Source: Myxacorys almedinensis A
GTDB lineage: Bacteria; Cyanobacteriota; Cyanobacteriia; Leptolyngbyales; Leptolyngbyaceae
Direction of reading: 5' to 3'
NCBI RefSeq assembly: GCF_010091945.1
Contig: NZ_WVIE01000020.1
Span: 1 to 64,000, forward strand
DNA: 64,000 bases
Position 1 is the stretch's first letter; every line of letters begins with the position of its first letter. A program made the translations under genes and the position numbers. Shown piece by piece: positions 53,935 through 61,913 of the stretch. The notes under the pieces were generated by a model. It was not told the origin of the DNA and did no database searches. It was given only the letters and a program-made list of their open reading frames with translations.

Positions 53935-54039
53935 GGAGTATACCCTGGTCATGGTTACTGGTCATTGGTGATCGCTCTTGGTTGCTTGAAGCGACAAATT
54001 GCTAATGACAAATGACAACTCCCATAAGGACAAAACACA

Positions 54040-54777
54040 ATGCAGGTTCAAGGTACGATCGCATTAGTGACAGGTGCCAATGGTGGCATTGGGCAATACT
54101 ATATTCAAGGCTTACAAGCGGCTGGGGCCACTCGCATTTATGCAGGGGCACGTCATCCAGAGAGCTTGAAGAACATAGCGGCAACCGATCCCGATCGCAT
54201 CATTCCCATTCCCCTCGATATCACGGATGAAGCTTTGGTCAAGGCAGCGGTTGAGGCTTACTCAGATGTAAATCTCCTCATCAATAATGCTGGTGTGGGA
54301 TTCAATCAACGATTGGTTGCAGAAATCAATTTTGACAAGGTGCGATCAGAGATTGAGGTCAATTACCTCGGTATGTTGCGGATGTGTCTGGCGTTCGCTC
54401 CAGTCCTTAAAGCTAATGGGGGTGGTGCGATCGTCAATATGCTCACCATTCTGGCAAAGGTCAATTTTCCGCTGAATGCGTCCTACTGCGCGTCTAAGGC
54501 GGCGGCTCTACTGGCAACACAGGGAATTCGGGCTGAGCTTGCCTCACAAAAAACGCTGGTGGTTGGGGTGATGCCTGGAACAGTAGACACCGGGATGAGT
54601 AAGGATTTTCCACCACCCAAGGTTGCACCGGAAGAGGTTGTGCGGGCAGCACTTCAGGCGGTTATTGATGGGGTTGAGGATGTCTATCCTGGCGAGCAAG
54701 CGCAGGAGATGCAAGCGCAGTTACTTCAAGACCCCAAAGCAGTTGAAAAGTGGATGTCAGGAATTTTAGCAAGTTAA
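54040..54777 (+). CDS. Short-chain dehydrogenase/reductase (SDR)
   Basis: A 245-residue classical SDR. It has the cofactor motif TGANGGIG (residues 11-18), NNAG (82-85) and YCASK (Y149, K153). The usual catalytic Ser region reads IVNMLTILAKV, so Thr or another residue replaces the normal Ser, which could reduce or change activity. NAD(P)(H) preference and substrate are unknown. It lies 5 bp before the MFS gene start and is likely co-transcribed with it, under HxlR control. Confidence 0.88.
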   Translation: MQVQGTIALVTGANGGIGQYYIQGLQAAGATRIYAGARHPESLKNIAATDPDRIIPIPLDITDEALVKAAVEAYSDVNLLINNAGVGFNQRLVAEINFDKVRSEIEVNYLGMLRMCLAFAPVLKANGGGAIVNMLTILAKVNFPLNASYCASKAAALLATQGIRAELASQKTLVVGVMPGTVDTGMSKDFPPPKVAPEEVVRAALQAVIDGVEDVYPGEQAQEMQAQLLQDPKAVEKWMSGILAS

Positions 54778-54782
54778 TCTCT

Positions 54783-55949
54783 ATGCCCCTCAAAACAAGC
54801 TCCCTCCCCGTTAAAGCAACGCTGCTTTTGAGTAGCAGTCTCACAGTCATGGCAGGAGCAACAATCGCCCCTTCTCTGCCTGCAATGCGCGATTACTTTG
54901 CAGCGACACCCAATGCCGACTTTTGGGTACGCCTCGTGCTGACGATTCCCGCACTGTTTATTGCAATCGCTGCGCCCTTTGTAGGTACGATGATCGATCG
55001 CTTCGGACGCAAACCACTGTTGGCGTTTGCCGTATTGTTATACGGTATTGCAGGCACGTCTGGTGCGGTATTAAACGATATTAGTCTGATCCTGGTCGGG
55101 CGAGTGCTACTGGGTTTGAGTGTGGCAGGCATCATGACCACAGCAACCGCCCTGATCGCCGATTATTATACCGGAGCAGCCCGCGCCCAGTTTCTCGGCT
55201 TTCAAGCAGGATTCATGGGCTTAGGGGGCGTGTTATTCCTGTCTCTGGGTGGCTTCCTAGCAGATGTGAATTGGCGAATGCCGTTTCTAATCTATCTCCT
55301 GGCATTGCTGATCTTGCCGCTCGTGGTGTTGGTCTTACCTGAACCCGACCGCACCGAAACTGCGGAGAATTCAGGAACAGCGCTGACTGAGGCTTTCCCC
55401 TGGCGAATTGCAGGCTTGACCTATCTAGCCGCCTTTCTATCGCAGATTGTGTTTTATTTGATTCCGGTACAGTTGCCGTTTTATCTGAAGCAACTGGTGA
55501 GTGCAACTGCATCGCAAAGTGGATTAGCGATCGCCCTCGCTACGTTATTCAGTGCAACCAGCGCAATCGCTTACAAACAAATCAAGGCGCGATTGTCGTT
55601 TATGGGCATTTACGCGATCGCCTTTCTAGCAATGGCAGTTGGCTATCTCGTCATCAGCTTTTCGCCTACTTACATTATGGTTTTAGTGGGATTAGCCATT
55701 GCTGGAGCGGGGCTGGGTTTGCTGATGCCCAATATGAATGTTTGCTTAACCTCAGTGACTCCTGGAAGCCTCAGAGGACGAGTGTTGGGTGGATTAACGA
55801 CAGCATTTTTTCTTGGTCAGTTTGTTTCGCCCATTCTCAGCCAACCTTTGAGTAGCGTTGTTGGTTTAGATGTGACCTATGGATTGGCAGGTGGCTTGAT
55901 GGCTGCAATGGGAGCGATCGCACTGGGATTGGGCTGGCGTTGGCAGTAA
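54783..55949 (+). CDS. MFS transporter
   Basis: A 388-residue, 12-helix major facilitator. The loop 2-3 motif A is GTMIDRFGRKPLLAFA, and motif-C-like GFMGLGGVLFLSLGG lies in helix 5. The pattern resembles drug/proton antiporters of the Bcr/YfmO type. The start is MPLKTSSLPV (54783), immediately after the SDR stop, with the longer frame overlapping that gene. With the upstream SDR and the divergent HxlR repressor this could be an inducible detoxification unit. Confidence 0.87.
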   Translation: MPLKTSSLPVKATLLLSSSLTVMAGATIAPSLPAMRDYFAATPNADFWVRLVLTIPALFIAIAAPFVGTMIDRFGRKPLLAFAVLLYGIAGTSGAVLNDISLILVGRVLLGLSVAGIMTTATALIADYYTGAARAQFLGFQAGFMGLGGVLFLSLGGFLADVNWRMPFLIYLLALLILPLVVLVLPEPDRTETAENSGTALTEAFPWRIAGLTYLAAFLSQIVFYLIPVQLPFYLKQLVSATASQSGLAIALATLFSATSAIAYKQIKARLSFMGIYAIAFLAMAVGYLVISFSPTYIMVLVGLAIAGAGLGLLMPNMNVCLTSVTPGSLRGRVLGGLTTAFFLGQFVSPILSQPLSSVVGLDVTYGLAGGLMAAMGAIALGLGWRWQ

Positions 55950-55987
55950 GAAATGTATCTCAAAGTGTAGAAGATACAACACACCCC

Positions 55988-56701
55988 TCACAACGTTGCA
56001 ACGTTGCGACTGGATTGTACGATTCGTGCCACCAGTTCCGCACGCGATGAAATCTCTAGTTTGCGAAACATCCGCTTCAACGCCTGTTTTACAGTATGTT
56101 CAGTAATCCATAGGGACGCACCAATCTGAGCATTGGTAAGCCCTTGAGCAACTAATTCAGCAATTTGCATCTCTCGTGGAGTCAGGCGATTCTCCACAGA
56201 AGAGGGTGCATCACTGCGAGCGAGTTCGGAAATAACAGGTTTTGAACGCAATTCTGCAAGCCGTGTCGAGAGATGGAGACACAGCGCACTCAAATCTGCC
56301 AAATCGTCCGCATCAAAGGCGGGAACATCGCGATGGCGGGTAAAAGCAATTCCGCCGACTAACTGCCCCTGATTGACAATCGGACCTGCCATGACATGAC
56401 CATGATCGGCGCGAGGACAAATCGATTGCCATACTCCACGAGGCAAAATCATTTCCTCATGAACCGCCGCATGGCGTTGAACTAGATAACGCAACACAGG
56501 GTTGTAGTCGAGTGATAATGCCAGTTTCAGCATTAATGGCGAATTTTCATCGACAGTCGGAAGCTGGTCTAAAAAACTTAGCCCCCAACGTGTAGCGGCA
56601 AAGTATTCACCCAGTTTTGCCATCATCGCTCCCCTTAGCTCAGCTTCATCTTGGGTTTGCGCGATCGCTTGAAACAAAGGCTGCAAAGGAGCTTCTATCA
56701 T
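55988..56701 (-). CDS. LuxR-family regulator with GAF-like input domain
   Basis: A 237-residue regulator. Residues 1-150 look like a GAF-type input (LRGAMMAKLGEYFAATRWGL, MAGPIVNQGQLVGGIAFTRH). The C-terminal HTH is ENRLTPREMQIAELVAQGLT, then NAQIGASLWITEHTVKQAL and KRMFRKLEISSRAELVA, a good LuxR/GerE fit. The start is MIEAPLQPL, chosen because the upstream 17 codons are Ser/Trp-rich with no match. A truncated paralogue with the same HTH lies at 58687-59037, so the gene pair flanks a three-gene operon. Confidence 0.88.
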   Translation of the reverse strand: MIEAPLQPLFQAIAQTQDEAELRGAMMAKLGEYFAATRWGLSFLDQLPTVDENSPLMLKLALSLDYNPVLRYLVQRHAAVHEEMILPRGVWQSICPRADHGHVMAGPIVNQGQLVGGIAFTRHRDVPAFDADDLADLSALCLHLSTRLAELRSKPVISELARSDAPSSVENRLTPREMQIAELVAQGLTNAQIGASLWITEHTVKQALKRMFRKLEISSRAELVARIVQSSRNVATL

Positions 56702-56854
56702 GTCTATCCAGCTTGTCAGGGAGCCAATCTTGTCAGGGAGCCAATACAGCAAAGTGTACTCGATCGAGGTCTAGTCCACAGTTGATTGCCAGTTTAATTT
56801 AATTTCAAGGTTGTTACAAACCGCTTGATTCATTCTCAATGAGCAAACAAATCT

Positions 56855-57316
56855 ATGGCTTCTTCTACACCTTCACTCGATGCGATCGCCAATCAAACAC
56901 TAGAAAACCCCCAGCCTTCCTTAAAACCAGCGATTATAGGCTTTTATGCACTTGCTGTTCTGTTTAACCTCTGCCTGGTTGCTCAGGTGTTAACCGTTGG
57001 ATTGGCTTATTTTGATAACCCCGATTGGTGGAATACCCATGTCTGGCTTGTGCGAAGTTATGGCGTGCTGTCTCTGGTTCTTCTAACTTGGGTGTATTGG
57101 ATTCCCGTGTCCAAAAGAATCCGAATGCTAACTCTCAGCCTACCGATTTTATTAGGATTGCAATTTCTAACGATTCACACGCAACTCTCTCTACCAGTTT
57201 CTCTAGCCATTTTTCATCCTTTACTGGGATTCTCCCTGTTTTCTGCTTCAACCACTCTGGTTCATCGGGTAGGGCACATTGTCTTTCCTAAAAAAGATAA
57301 CAACACAACTATTTAG
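56855..57316 (+). CDS. DUF6220-like membrane protein
   Basis: A 153-residue protein with four membrane segments: IIGFYALAVLFNLCLVAQVL, the middle block SYGVLSLVLLTWVYWIPVS, LTLSLPILLGLQFLTIHTQL and a last helix ending HPLLGFSLFSASTTL. The pattern is like DUF6220, an uncharacterised membrane family. It lies 9 bp upstream of the rhodanese gene and is probably in one operon with it and the following membrane protein. Confidence 0.75.
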   Translation: MASSTPSLDAIANQTLENPQPSLKPAIIGFYALAVLFNLCLVAQVLTVGLAYFDNPDWWNTHVWLVRSYGVLSLVLLTWVYWIPVSKRIRMLTLSLPILLGLQFLTIHTQLSLPVSLAIFHPLLGFSLFSASTTLVHRVGHIVFPKKDNNTTI

Positions 57317-57325
57317 GAGAGATTT

Positions 57326-58159
57326 ATGACCTCTGAAACTGATTTACAGGTTGTTGTAGACACGCAATGGTTGGACGAGCGCCTCGATGATCTAAGTGTG
57401 CGAATTGTCGAAGTTGAGATGAGTCCAGACCATTACAAAGAAGCTCACATTCCAGGTGCCGTTTTCTGGAATATCATGGCTGATCTGCTGCTGCCAGACT
57501 TACGCCAAAATCTTGATGCCAATCATATTGAACGGTTGCTCTCGCGATCGGGCATCACCAACGAAACGACTGTTGTTGCCTATGGCAGCTATCCCGGAAC
57601 CGGAGCCTGGATATTTTGGTTACTAAAGCTATTTGGACATTCCGATGTGCGAGTGCTGAATGGTGGACATCAAAAGTGGATGGCAGAAGATCGTCCCGTA
57701 AGCTCAAAGTTCTCAACTTTTGCACCTGTGGAATACCGAGCAAAACCTTTGGACATGAATTTGCGGATCTTGGCGGATGAGGTAAAAACCGCGATCGATC
57801 GCCCTGACCAAGTGCTTTTAGATGTTCGCACGTTGCAGGAGTACCGGGGTGAATACTTCTTGATGAAACCACCCGAAGGAACAGAACGAGCCGGACATAT
57901 TCCCGGAGCGATTCACCTGGAACATACCCTCACCCTCAATGAAGATGGAACCTTCAAATCCATGAGTGAGTTGCAGGAACTCTTGACTAGCAGAGGGATT
58001 ACATCGGATAAAGAAATTTTTCCCTACTGTGCAATTGGTGGGCGATCGGCTTACACCTGGTTTGTTTTGAGGCATTTGCTTGGCTATCCCGATGTTCGCA
58101 ACTATGACGGCTCATGGAATGAGTGGAGTCGTTTACCAGATGCGTTAATCGAGAAATGA
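57326..58159 (+). CDS. Thiosulfate/3-mercaptopyruvate sulfurtransferase (tandem rhodanese)
   Basis: A 277-residue protein with two rhodanese domains. The N-terminal domain has no active-site cysteine (VVAYGSYPGTGAWIFWLLK). The C-terminal domain carries the loop FPYCAIGGRSAYTWF with C235 and R240, so it can transfer sulfur. The CxxGxR loop form fits thiosulfate or mercaptopyruvate sulfurtransferases. It is 9 bp from the upstream membrane gene. The SD-like AGGAGAG precedes its ATG. Confidence 0.92.
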   Translation: MTSETDLQVVVDTQWLDERLDDLSVRIVEVEMSPDHYKEAHIPGAVFWNIMADLLLPDLRQNLDANHIERLLSRSGITNETTVVAYGSYPGTGAWIFWLLKLFGHSDVRVLNGGHQKWMAEDRPVSSKFSTFAPVEYRAKPLDMNLRILADEVKTAIDRPDQVLLDVRTLQEYRGEYFLMKPPEGTERAGHIPGAIHLEHTLTLNEDGTFKSMSELQELLTSRGITSDKEIFPYCAIGGRSAYTWFVLRHLLGYPDVRNYDGSWNEWSRLPDALIEK

Positions 58160-58243
58160 CTTTATGTTTGTTTTACAGATGTCGTTAACCTGAAAATGTT
58201 CTGAGATGAGTTCCACAAGCCTTCTATCCAGGGAGCTAAACGC

Positions 58244-58666
58244 ATGAACGTTAAAGCTAGTGCTGAGTCCGTTCTGAAGCTGATTTTGATTGCCAGTCTT
58301 GTTTCTACTGCAATTCACTTCACTGATAATTACCGATTTATTGAAGATTATCCTCAACCTGCCTGGATTATGGCCCCATCCATTTATCAGTCCTGGATTA
58401 TTCTAACTATCATTGGCGTGATTGGTTATTGGTTCTACAGATTGAGAAAGTTTTGGTTTGCCTATCTCTGTCTTGGCATTTATTCTCTGACAGGTCTAGC
58501 CAGTCCAGGACACTACCTTTACGGTTCCTGGTCTCAGTTCTCGTTCAAAATGCACCTGTTTATCTGGACTGATGCAATTACAAGTTCGGCAGTATTGGGA
58601 TTTGTCGTCTGGTCACTATTCTTTCTGAGGGAATGGAAACTGACTGAGCAGTCGACGATCGCATAG
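58244..58666 (+). CDS. Hypothetical four-helix membrane protein
   Basis: A 140-residue membrane protein with four hydrophobic segments (LKLILIASLVSTAIHFTDNY; QSWIILTIIGVIGYWFYRL; FAYLCLGIYSLTGLASPGHY; TSSAVLGFVVWSLFFL). Histidine and aromatic residues (IHFTDNYRF) follow the first helix. The family is not recognised. It follows the rhodanese gene by 84 bp on the same strand, and the two may share a transcript. Confidence 0.7.
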   Translation: MNVKASAESVLKLILIASLVSTAIHFTDNYRFIEDYPQPAWIMAPSIYQSWIILTIIGVIGYWFYRLRKFWFAYLCLGIYSLTGLASPGHYLYGSWSQFSFKMHLFIWTDAITSSAVLGFVVWSLFFLREWKLTEQSTIA

Positions 58667-58686
58667 GGTGGAAGCAGCCACTAAAC

Positions 58687-59037
58687 TCATTCTTGCAGGA
58701 TATCCCTCAATTTTGCGACCATTTCTGTGCGGGCAGAAACGTCTAGCTTCCGAAACATCCGCTTCAAAGCCTGTTTCACAGAATTATGAGTAATCCACAG
58801 TTCTGCCCCAATCTCAGCATTGGTTAGCCCTTTGGCAACCAGCTTGGCGATTTGAATTTCGCGTGGCGTAAGACGTTGAGACAGTAAGTTTGGAGGGGGT
58901 GAGGATGGTTTTCGTAGCCCAGCAAGGCAAGCAGAGAGATGGGTACAAACGGCTCCCAGACTTGCCAACTCGTGAGGATTAAAGGCTGGTGTCTGTCCCA
59001 CACGAGCAAAGTGAACCGTACCAATTAGCTGACCCAT
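58687..59037 (-). pseudogene. LuxR-family regulator, N-terminally truncated
   Basis: A paralogue of the LuxR gene at 55988-56701. From MGQLIGTVHFARVGQTPAF it follows the same C-terminal half: SQRLTPREIQIAKLVAKGLT and NAEIGAELWITHNSVKQAL, then KRMFRKLDVSARTEMVAKL. About 120-130 N-terminal residues are missing. At its 5' side, near 59037, the sequence switches to a GT2 glycosyltransferase fragment. An in-frame ATG (59049) could still give a 120-residue DNA-binding protein. Confidence 0.75.
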
Positions 59038-59122
59038 CATCCACCACAATTACTTCGGTACGAGGATAAGTTTGGCTCAAGGCACTGTCGATCGCATCTC
59101 CTAAAAAGCGACCGTAATTGTA
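59026..59122 (-). pseudogene. GT2 glycosyltransferase N-terminal fragment
   Basis: A short minus-strand match, YNYGRFLGDAIDSALSQTYP and RTEVIVVDDGS, the nucleotide-sugar-binding start of GT2 transferases. Both sides are lost: the LuxR remnant follows directly, and a sugar-transferase piece precedes it. Confidence 0.65.
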
Positions 59123-59127
59123 GTTAT

Positions 59128-59340
59128 TGGCGGAGTTTAAACCGCTTGCCCTTGAGACCACAGCGAACCTGGGTATAGAAAATTGGTTCGGGGCTGTCTA
59201 ATTTTATGGCAATGACAATTGGCACAAACGCGATCGCAAGAACCAATAAACCAATCACGCTGCCGATGATGTCAAGGCAACGCTTTAGCCCAGAGCGGGC
59301 AGATGGATGAAGGGTTTCGAGCGCGATCGCAGATTCAGGA
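59128..59340 (-). pseudogene. WbaP/ExoY-type sugar transferase fragment
   Basis: Reads SGLKRCLDIIGSVIGLLVLA, a segment PIVIAIKLDS and PIFYTQVRCGLKGKRFKLRQ. This is the start of undecaprenyl-phosphate sugar phosphotransferases, which begin exopolysaccharide synthesis. The rest (including FRSM...D) is missing, so the gene is dead. Confidence 0.7.
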
Positions 59341-59344
59341 ACCT

Positions 59345-59596
59345 GCAATGGATTGGGCGAAAAACACCAGCCTAGGGATGATAAACAACATCACCGGACG
59401 CAGCAGAAAGCCAGAGAAAAAGATATCTCACGTATGCCGCATCAGTTTCATGCTCGCTGTGCGTTTGGGCGGCTCTGGCTCTGTGGCTGGGGTGCGCCAG
59501 TGCAAATGGGTAGAAATCTCTTTAACGGATATTCGCAGCAGCATAGCCTTATGAATCATCTCTGGATTGACATTTCTCGGTTTGCCCACTGATTCT
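59345..59596 (-). pseudogene. GT2-type glycosyltransferase C-terminal fragment
   Basis: A minus-strand frame with a single TGA at 59428-59430. It reads KPRNVNPEMIHKAMLLRISV, EISTHLHWRTPATEPEPPKR and SMKLMRHT, then the TGA, then DIFFSGFLLRPVMLFIIPRL. It matches GT2 enzymes of the dolichyl-phosphate-mannose type. The stop sits where a Trp is expected. No 5' part is found. Confidence 0.55.
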
Positions 59597-60310
59597 GAAA
59601 ATAAGTGATTTAGATCTGAAAGGTATCTAGGTTTATAAAGATGCGCCTTGGTTCGTTAAATTTTACAACTGACGCTTGTAGAAAAGAACAGAGCGAGGTT
59701 GGTATAAAAATTGGCGCAAAAATGTCAGCTTGGGGCAAAAGAGGCGCGATCGCTCTTATTTCAAAGGTCGCTCTACAGGGGGATGGAGTATGATTACAGC
59801 CAGTAAAATTTTAGCTTTTCTATTGATTTGGTCGGCGGTTCTGCCAGTACCATGACTCTTGGCTAAGGGTAGAGAAAGTTGTATCAGCCGCCCAAGGCTT
59901 GGAAAAATAGGAAAAACGATCAATCGTCTTTCACCAAATTTCCTATCCATTGGTTTTGCGTTTTGATATTATCTTTGAAGCCTCAATGTTTAGCCAGAGA
60001 TTTCAATTATTCAGGCGAGTTGACTAACTCGGCTAGTGGTTTTGACCCAAAGCAGTTAAATCGTAGTTTTAAGTTTTATATCGAAATTGCAGTGTTCAGG
60101 TCGTAATTTATCTCGTAAAATTATTAAGATTCTCTGGAAATATTATTTTTGAGAAGGCACAAAACCAAGGCGTCTGGCGATTTAGCGTAGAGAGTGACCG
60201 TGGATTTGCCTAATTCATTTTTTCAGAGTAAATAAATATCCCGAATTCTACAGTGTGGATTTCACACGAGATCTAGTTCAATCTGTGCAACACACGGTGA
60301 ACTCAATCTT
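59597..60310. other. Intergenic region with a short signal-peptide frame
   Basis: About 710 bp. At 59790-59855 an ATG opens a 21-codon frame (MITASKILAFLLIWSAVLPV) that looks like a signal peptide and ends in TGA; the same frame stays open for more than 30 codons after it. It may be the start of a decayed secreted protein. The remaining DNA is AT-rich with no visible gene. Confidence 0.4.
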
Positions 60311-60625
60311 ATGAAAACGCAACTGACAACTCAGGACTTGTCATTACTCGAAGGGCTTCGAGTCAAACGATTACGCCAACGCTTCACTAAAAGTCTGGGA
60401 CTTTGCGCCTTACATCTTGAAGGGAGCGACACTCTGATTGTTCACTGTCCAGAACCCTGGATTGTCGATCGCTTGTTGAATGATCTGGATCGCTTGCTCA
60501 AGGCGATTTGGATTGTTGCAGGCATCAAATATGTCTCCATCTGCTACGCCGAAGAAGAAATCTATCGGGCAAAGACTCGCTCCATTCGCCAACGCTATCT
60601 TTCTCAGTCTGGGAAAGGATGCTAG
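60311..60625 (+). CDS. Hypothetical small soluble protein
   Basis: A 104-residue protein with a clear alpha/beta look: TQDLSLLEGLRVKRLRQRF, LHLEGSDTLIVHCPEPWIVD and LLNDLDRLLKAIWIVAGIKY, then VSICYAEEEI. The mid-part weakly recalls the N-terminal domain of DnaA (a DTLTLHCPNPxxVDWL-like pattern), but this is only resemblance. It is probably a conserved cyanobacterial protein. It lies 66 bp upstream of thiD and may share its transcript. Confidence 0.65.
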   Translation: MKTQLTTQDLSLLEGLRVKRLRQRFTKSLGLCALHLEGSDTLIVHCPEPWIVDRLLNDLDRLLKAIWIVAGIKYVSICYAEEEIYRAKTRSIRQRYLSQSGKGC

Positions 60626-60691
60626 AGCCTAACGTTTTAGCCAACGGTAGAGCGGTTTAGGATGGAAATACCCTCTTTGAAACGCGACGCC

Positions 60692-61510
60692 ATGACCTCG
60701 ACAAGCCTTTCTTCGATTCCGGTTGCCCTAACGATCGCAGGGTCTGATAGCGGCGGCGGCGCGGGAATTCAGGCAGATTTACGAACCTTTGCTTTTCACC
60801 TCGTCCATGGAACCAGTGCGATCACATGCGTTACGGCTCAAAACACCCTGGGTGTAACCCGTGTTGATGCCTTACCTGCTGAGTCTGTTGTGGCGCAAAT
60901 TCAGGCAGTAACAGGCGATATTGGTGTGCAAGCGGCAAAAACAGGAATGCTGCTTAATCGAGACATTATTTTGGCGGTGGCTGAGCAAGCCTCCTGTTTT
61001 CCAAATTTGGTGGTTGATCCGGTTATGGTGTCTCGCACTGGTGTTCAGTTGATCGATGATGCTGCGATCGCAGCCCTAAAAGCTAAATTGCTTCCCCTAG
61101 CAACAATTTTGACGCCCAACCGCTACGAAGCTCAAATATTGTCAGGGTTGGATATTTCCACGTTAGAGGAGATGCAACGTGCAGCCCAGCGCATTCATCA
61201 GTTTGGCAGCAAAGCTGTTTTGGTCAAGGGCGGCGGCATGGCTGGAGCCTTACGTGGCGTGGATGTGTGGTTTGATGGCGCTCACGAGCATACGCTGACG
61301 GGGCAAACCGTGGATACCTCTAATACCCACGGAACAGGGTGCACCTTATCGGCTGCGATCGCAGCCAACCTTGCGATCGGCAAAGATTTACTAACCGCAA
61401 CGCAACACGCGAAAGAGTATGTGACAACGGCTCTAGGCTATTCTCTCAACCTTGGCAACGGTCAAGGTCCCGTTGGGCATTTCTTTCCCCTATTGCAGCG
61501 CCAAGGCTAA
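60692..61510 (+). CDS. thiD: Hydroxymethylpyrimidine/phosphomethylpyrimidine kinase ThiD
   Basis: A ribokinase-fold enzyme that phosphorylates HMP to HMP-PP for thiamine synthesis. Landmarks are ALTIAGSDSGGGAGIQADLR, TFAFHLVHGTSAITCVTAQ, NLVVDPVMVSRTG, LTPNRYEAQILSG and VDTSNTHGTGCTLSAAIAAN with the GTGC anion hole. The start is MTSTSLSSIP (60692); the ATG at 60662 gives ten more residues and cannot be excluded. The length is standard, about 272 residues. No other thi gene is adjacent. Confidence 0.92.
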   Translation: MTSTSLSSIPVALTIAGSDSGGGAGIQADLRTFAFHLVHGTSAITCVTAQNTLGVTRVDALPAESVVAQIQAVTGDIGVQAAKTGMLLNRDIILAVAEQASCFPNLVVDPVMVSRTGVQLIDDAAIAALKAKLLPLATILTPNRYEAQILSGLDISTLEEMQRAAQRIHQFGSKAVLVKGGGMAGALRGVDVWFDGAHEHTLTGQTVDTSNTHGTGCTLSAAIAANLAIGKDLLTATQHAKEYVTTALGYSLNLGNGQGPVGHFFPLLQRQG

Positions 61511-61913
61511 GTCGCTTCTTGTGATGCTACGGTAAACGGTCTCGATCACGCAACCATCATCAAACAAATGAAGGAATCTGGAAAGCTTTTGAGGACTTTG
61601 TAGAAAGCAGCGTGAATTAAAGACTAGATGAAGATAACGCTGAGTGAATAGGCAGGGTCTCCGTAGGATTGCTAGGATCTCGCACGTAGGCAAAACCTCT
61701 GAGCAACCTCTGATGAGGCTCGCATCGTCAAGCGTTCGGACGATCGGTTGTTAGGAGCAAAGCACGACTCATCAGCTAAACCTGTGTCTAGAGGCGCAGA
61801 TTGCAGGCAGACCTTTAATCTCACCTCTCTGTAGAAGCTGAATGATATAATTCTCTCCAACTATACCGATTCAGACTGTCCCACTAACCTTAGCGAGAAA
61901 GAGGAGACTGCTC
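61511..61913. other. Leader/intergenic region upstream of metK
   Basis: About 400 bp without a gene. Several short inverted patches (for example GACGATCG and GATGAGGCTCGCATCGTC near 61714-61731) may fold in RNA. An SD-like GAGGAG precedes the TTG start of metK. I see no match to a known SAM riboswitch consensus, but a leader RNA cannot be excluded by eye. Confidence 0.4.

Noticed and set aside
59879-60106. 75-codon plus-strand frame
   Set aside because: No motif or family feature, and it overlaps the decayed-looking signal-peptide frame in another phase.
61672-61860. 62-codon minus-strand frame upstream of metK
   Set aside because: Mixed composition, no recognisable motif and no ribosome site.
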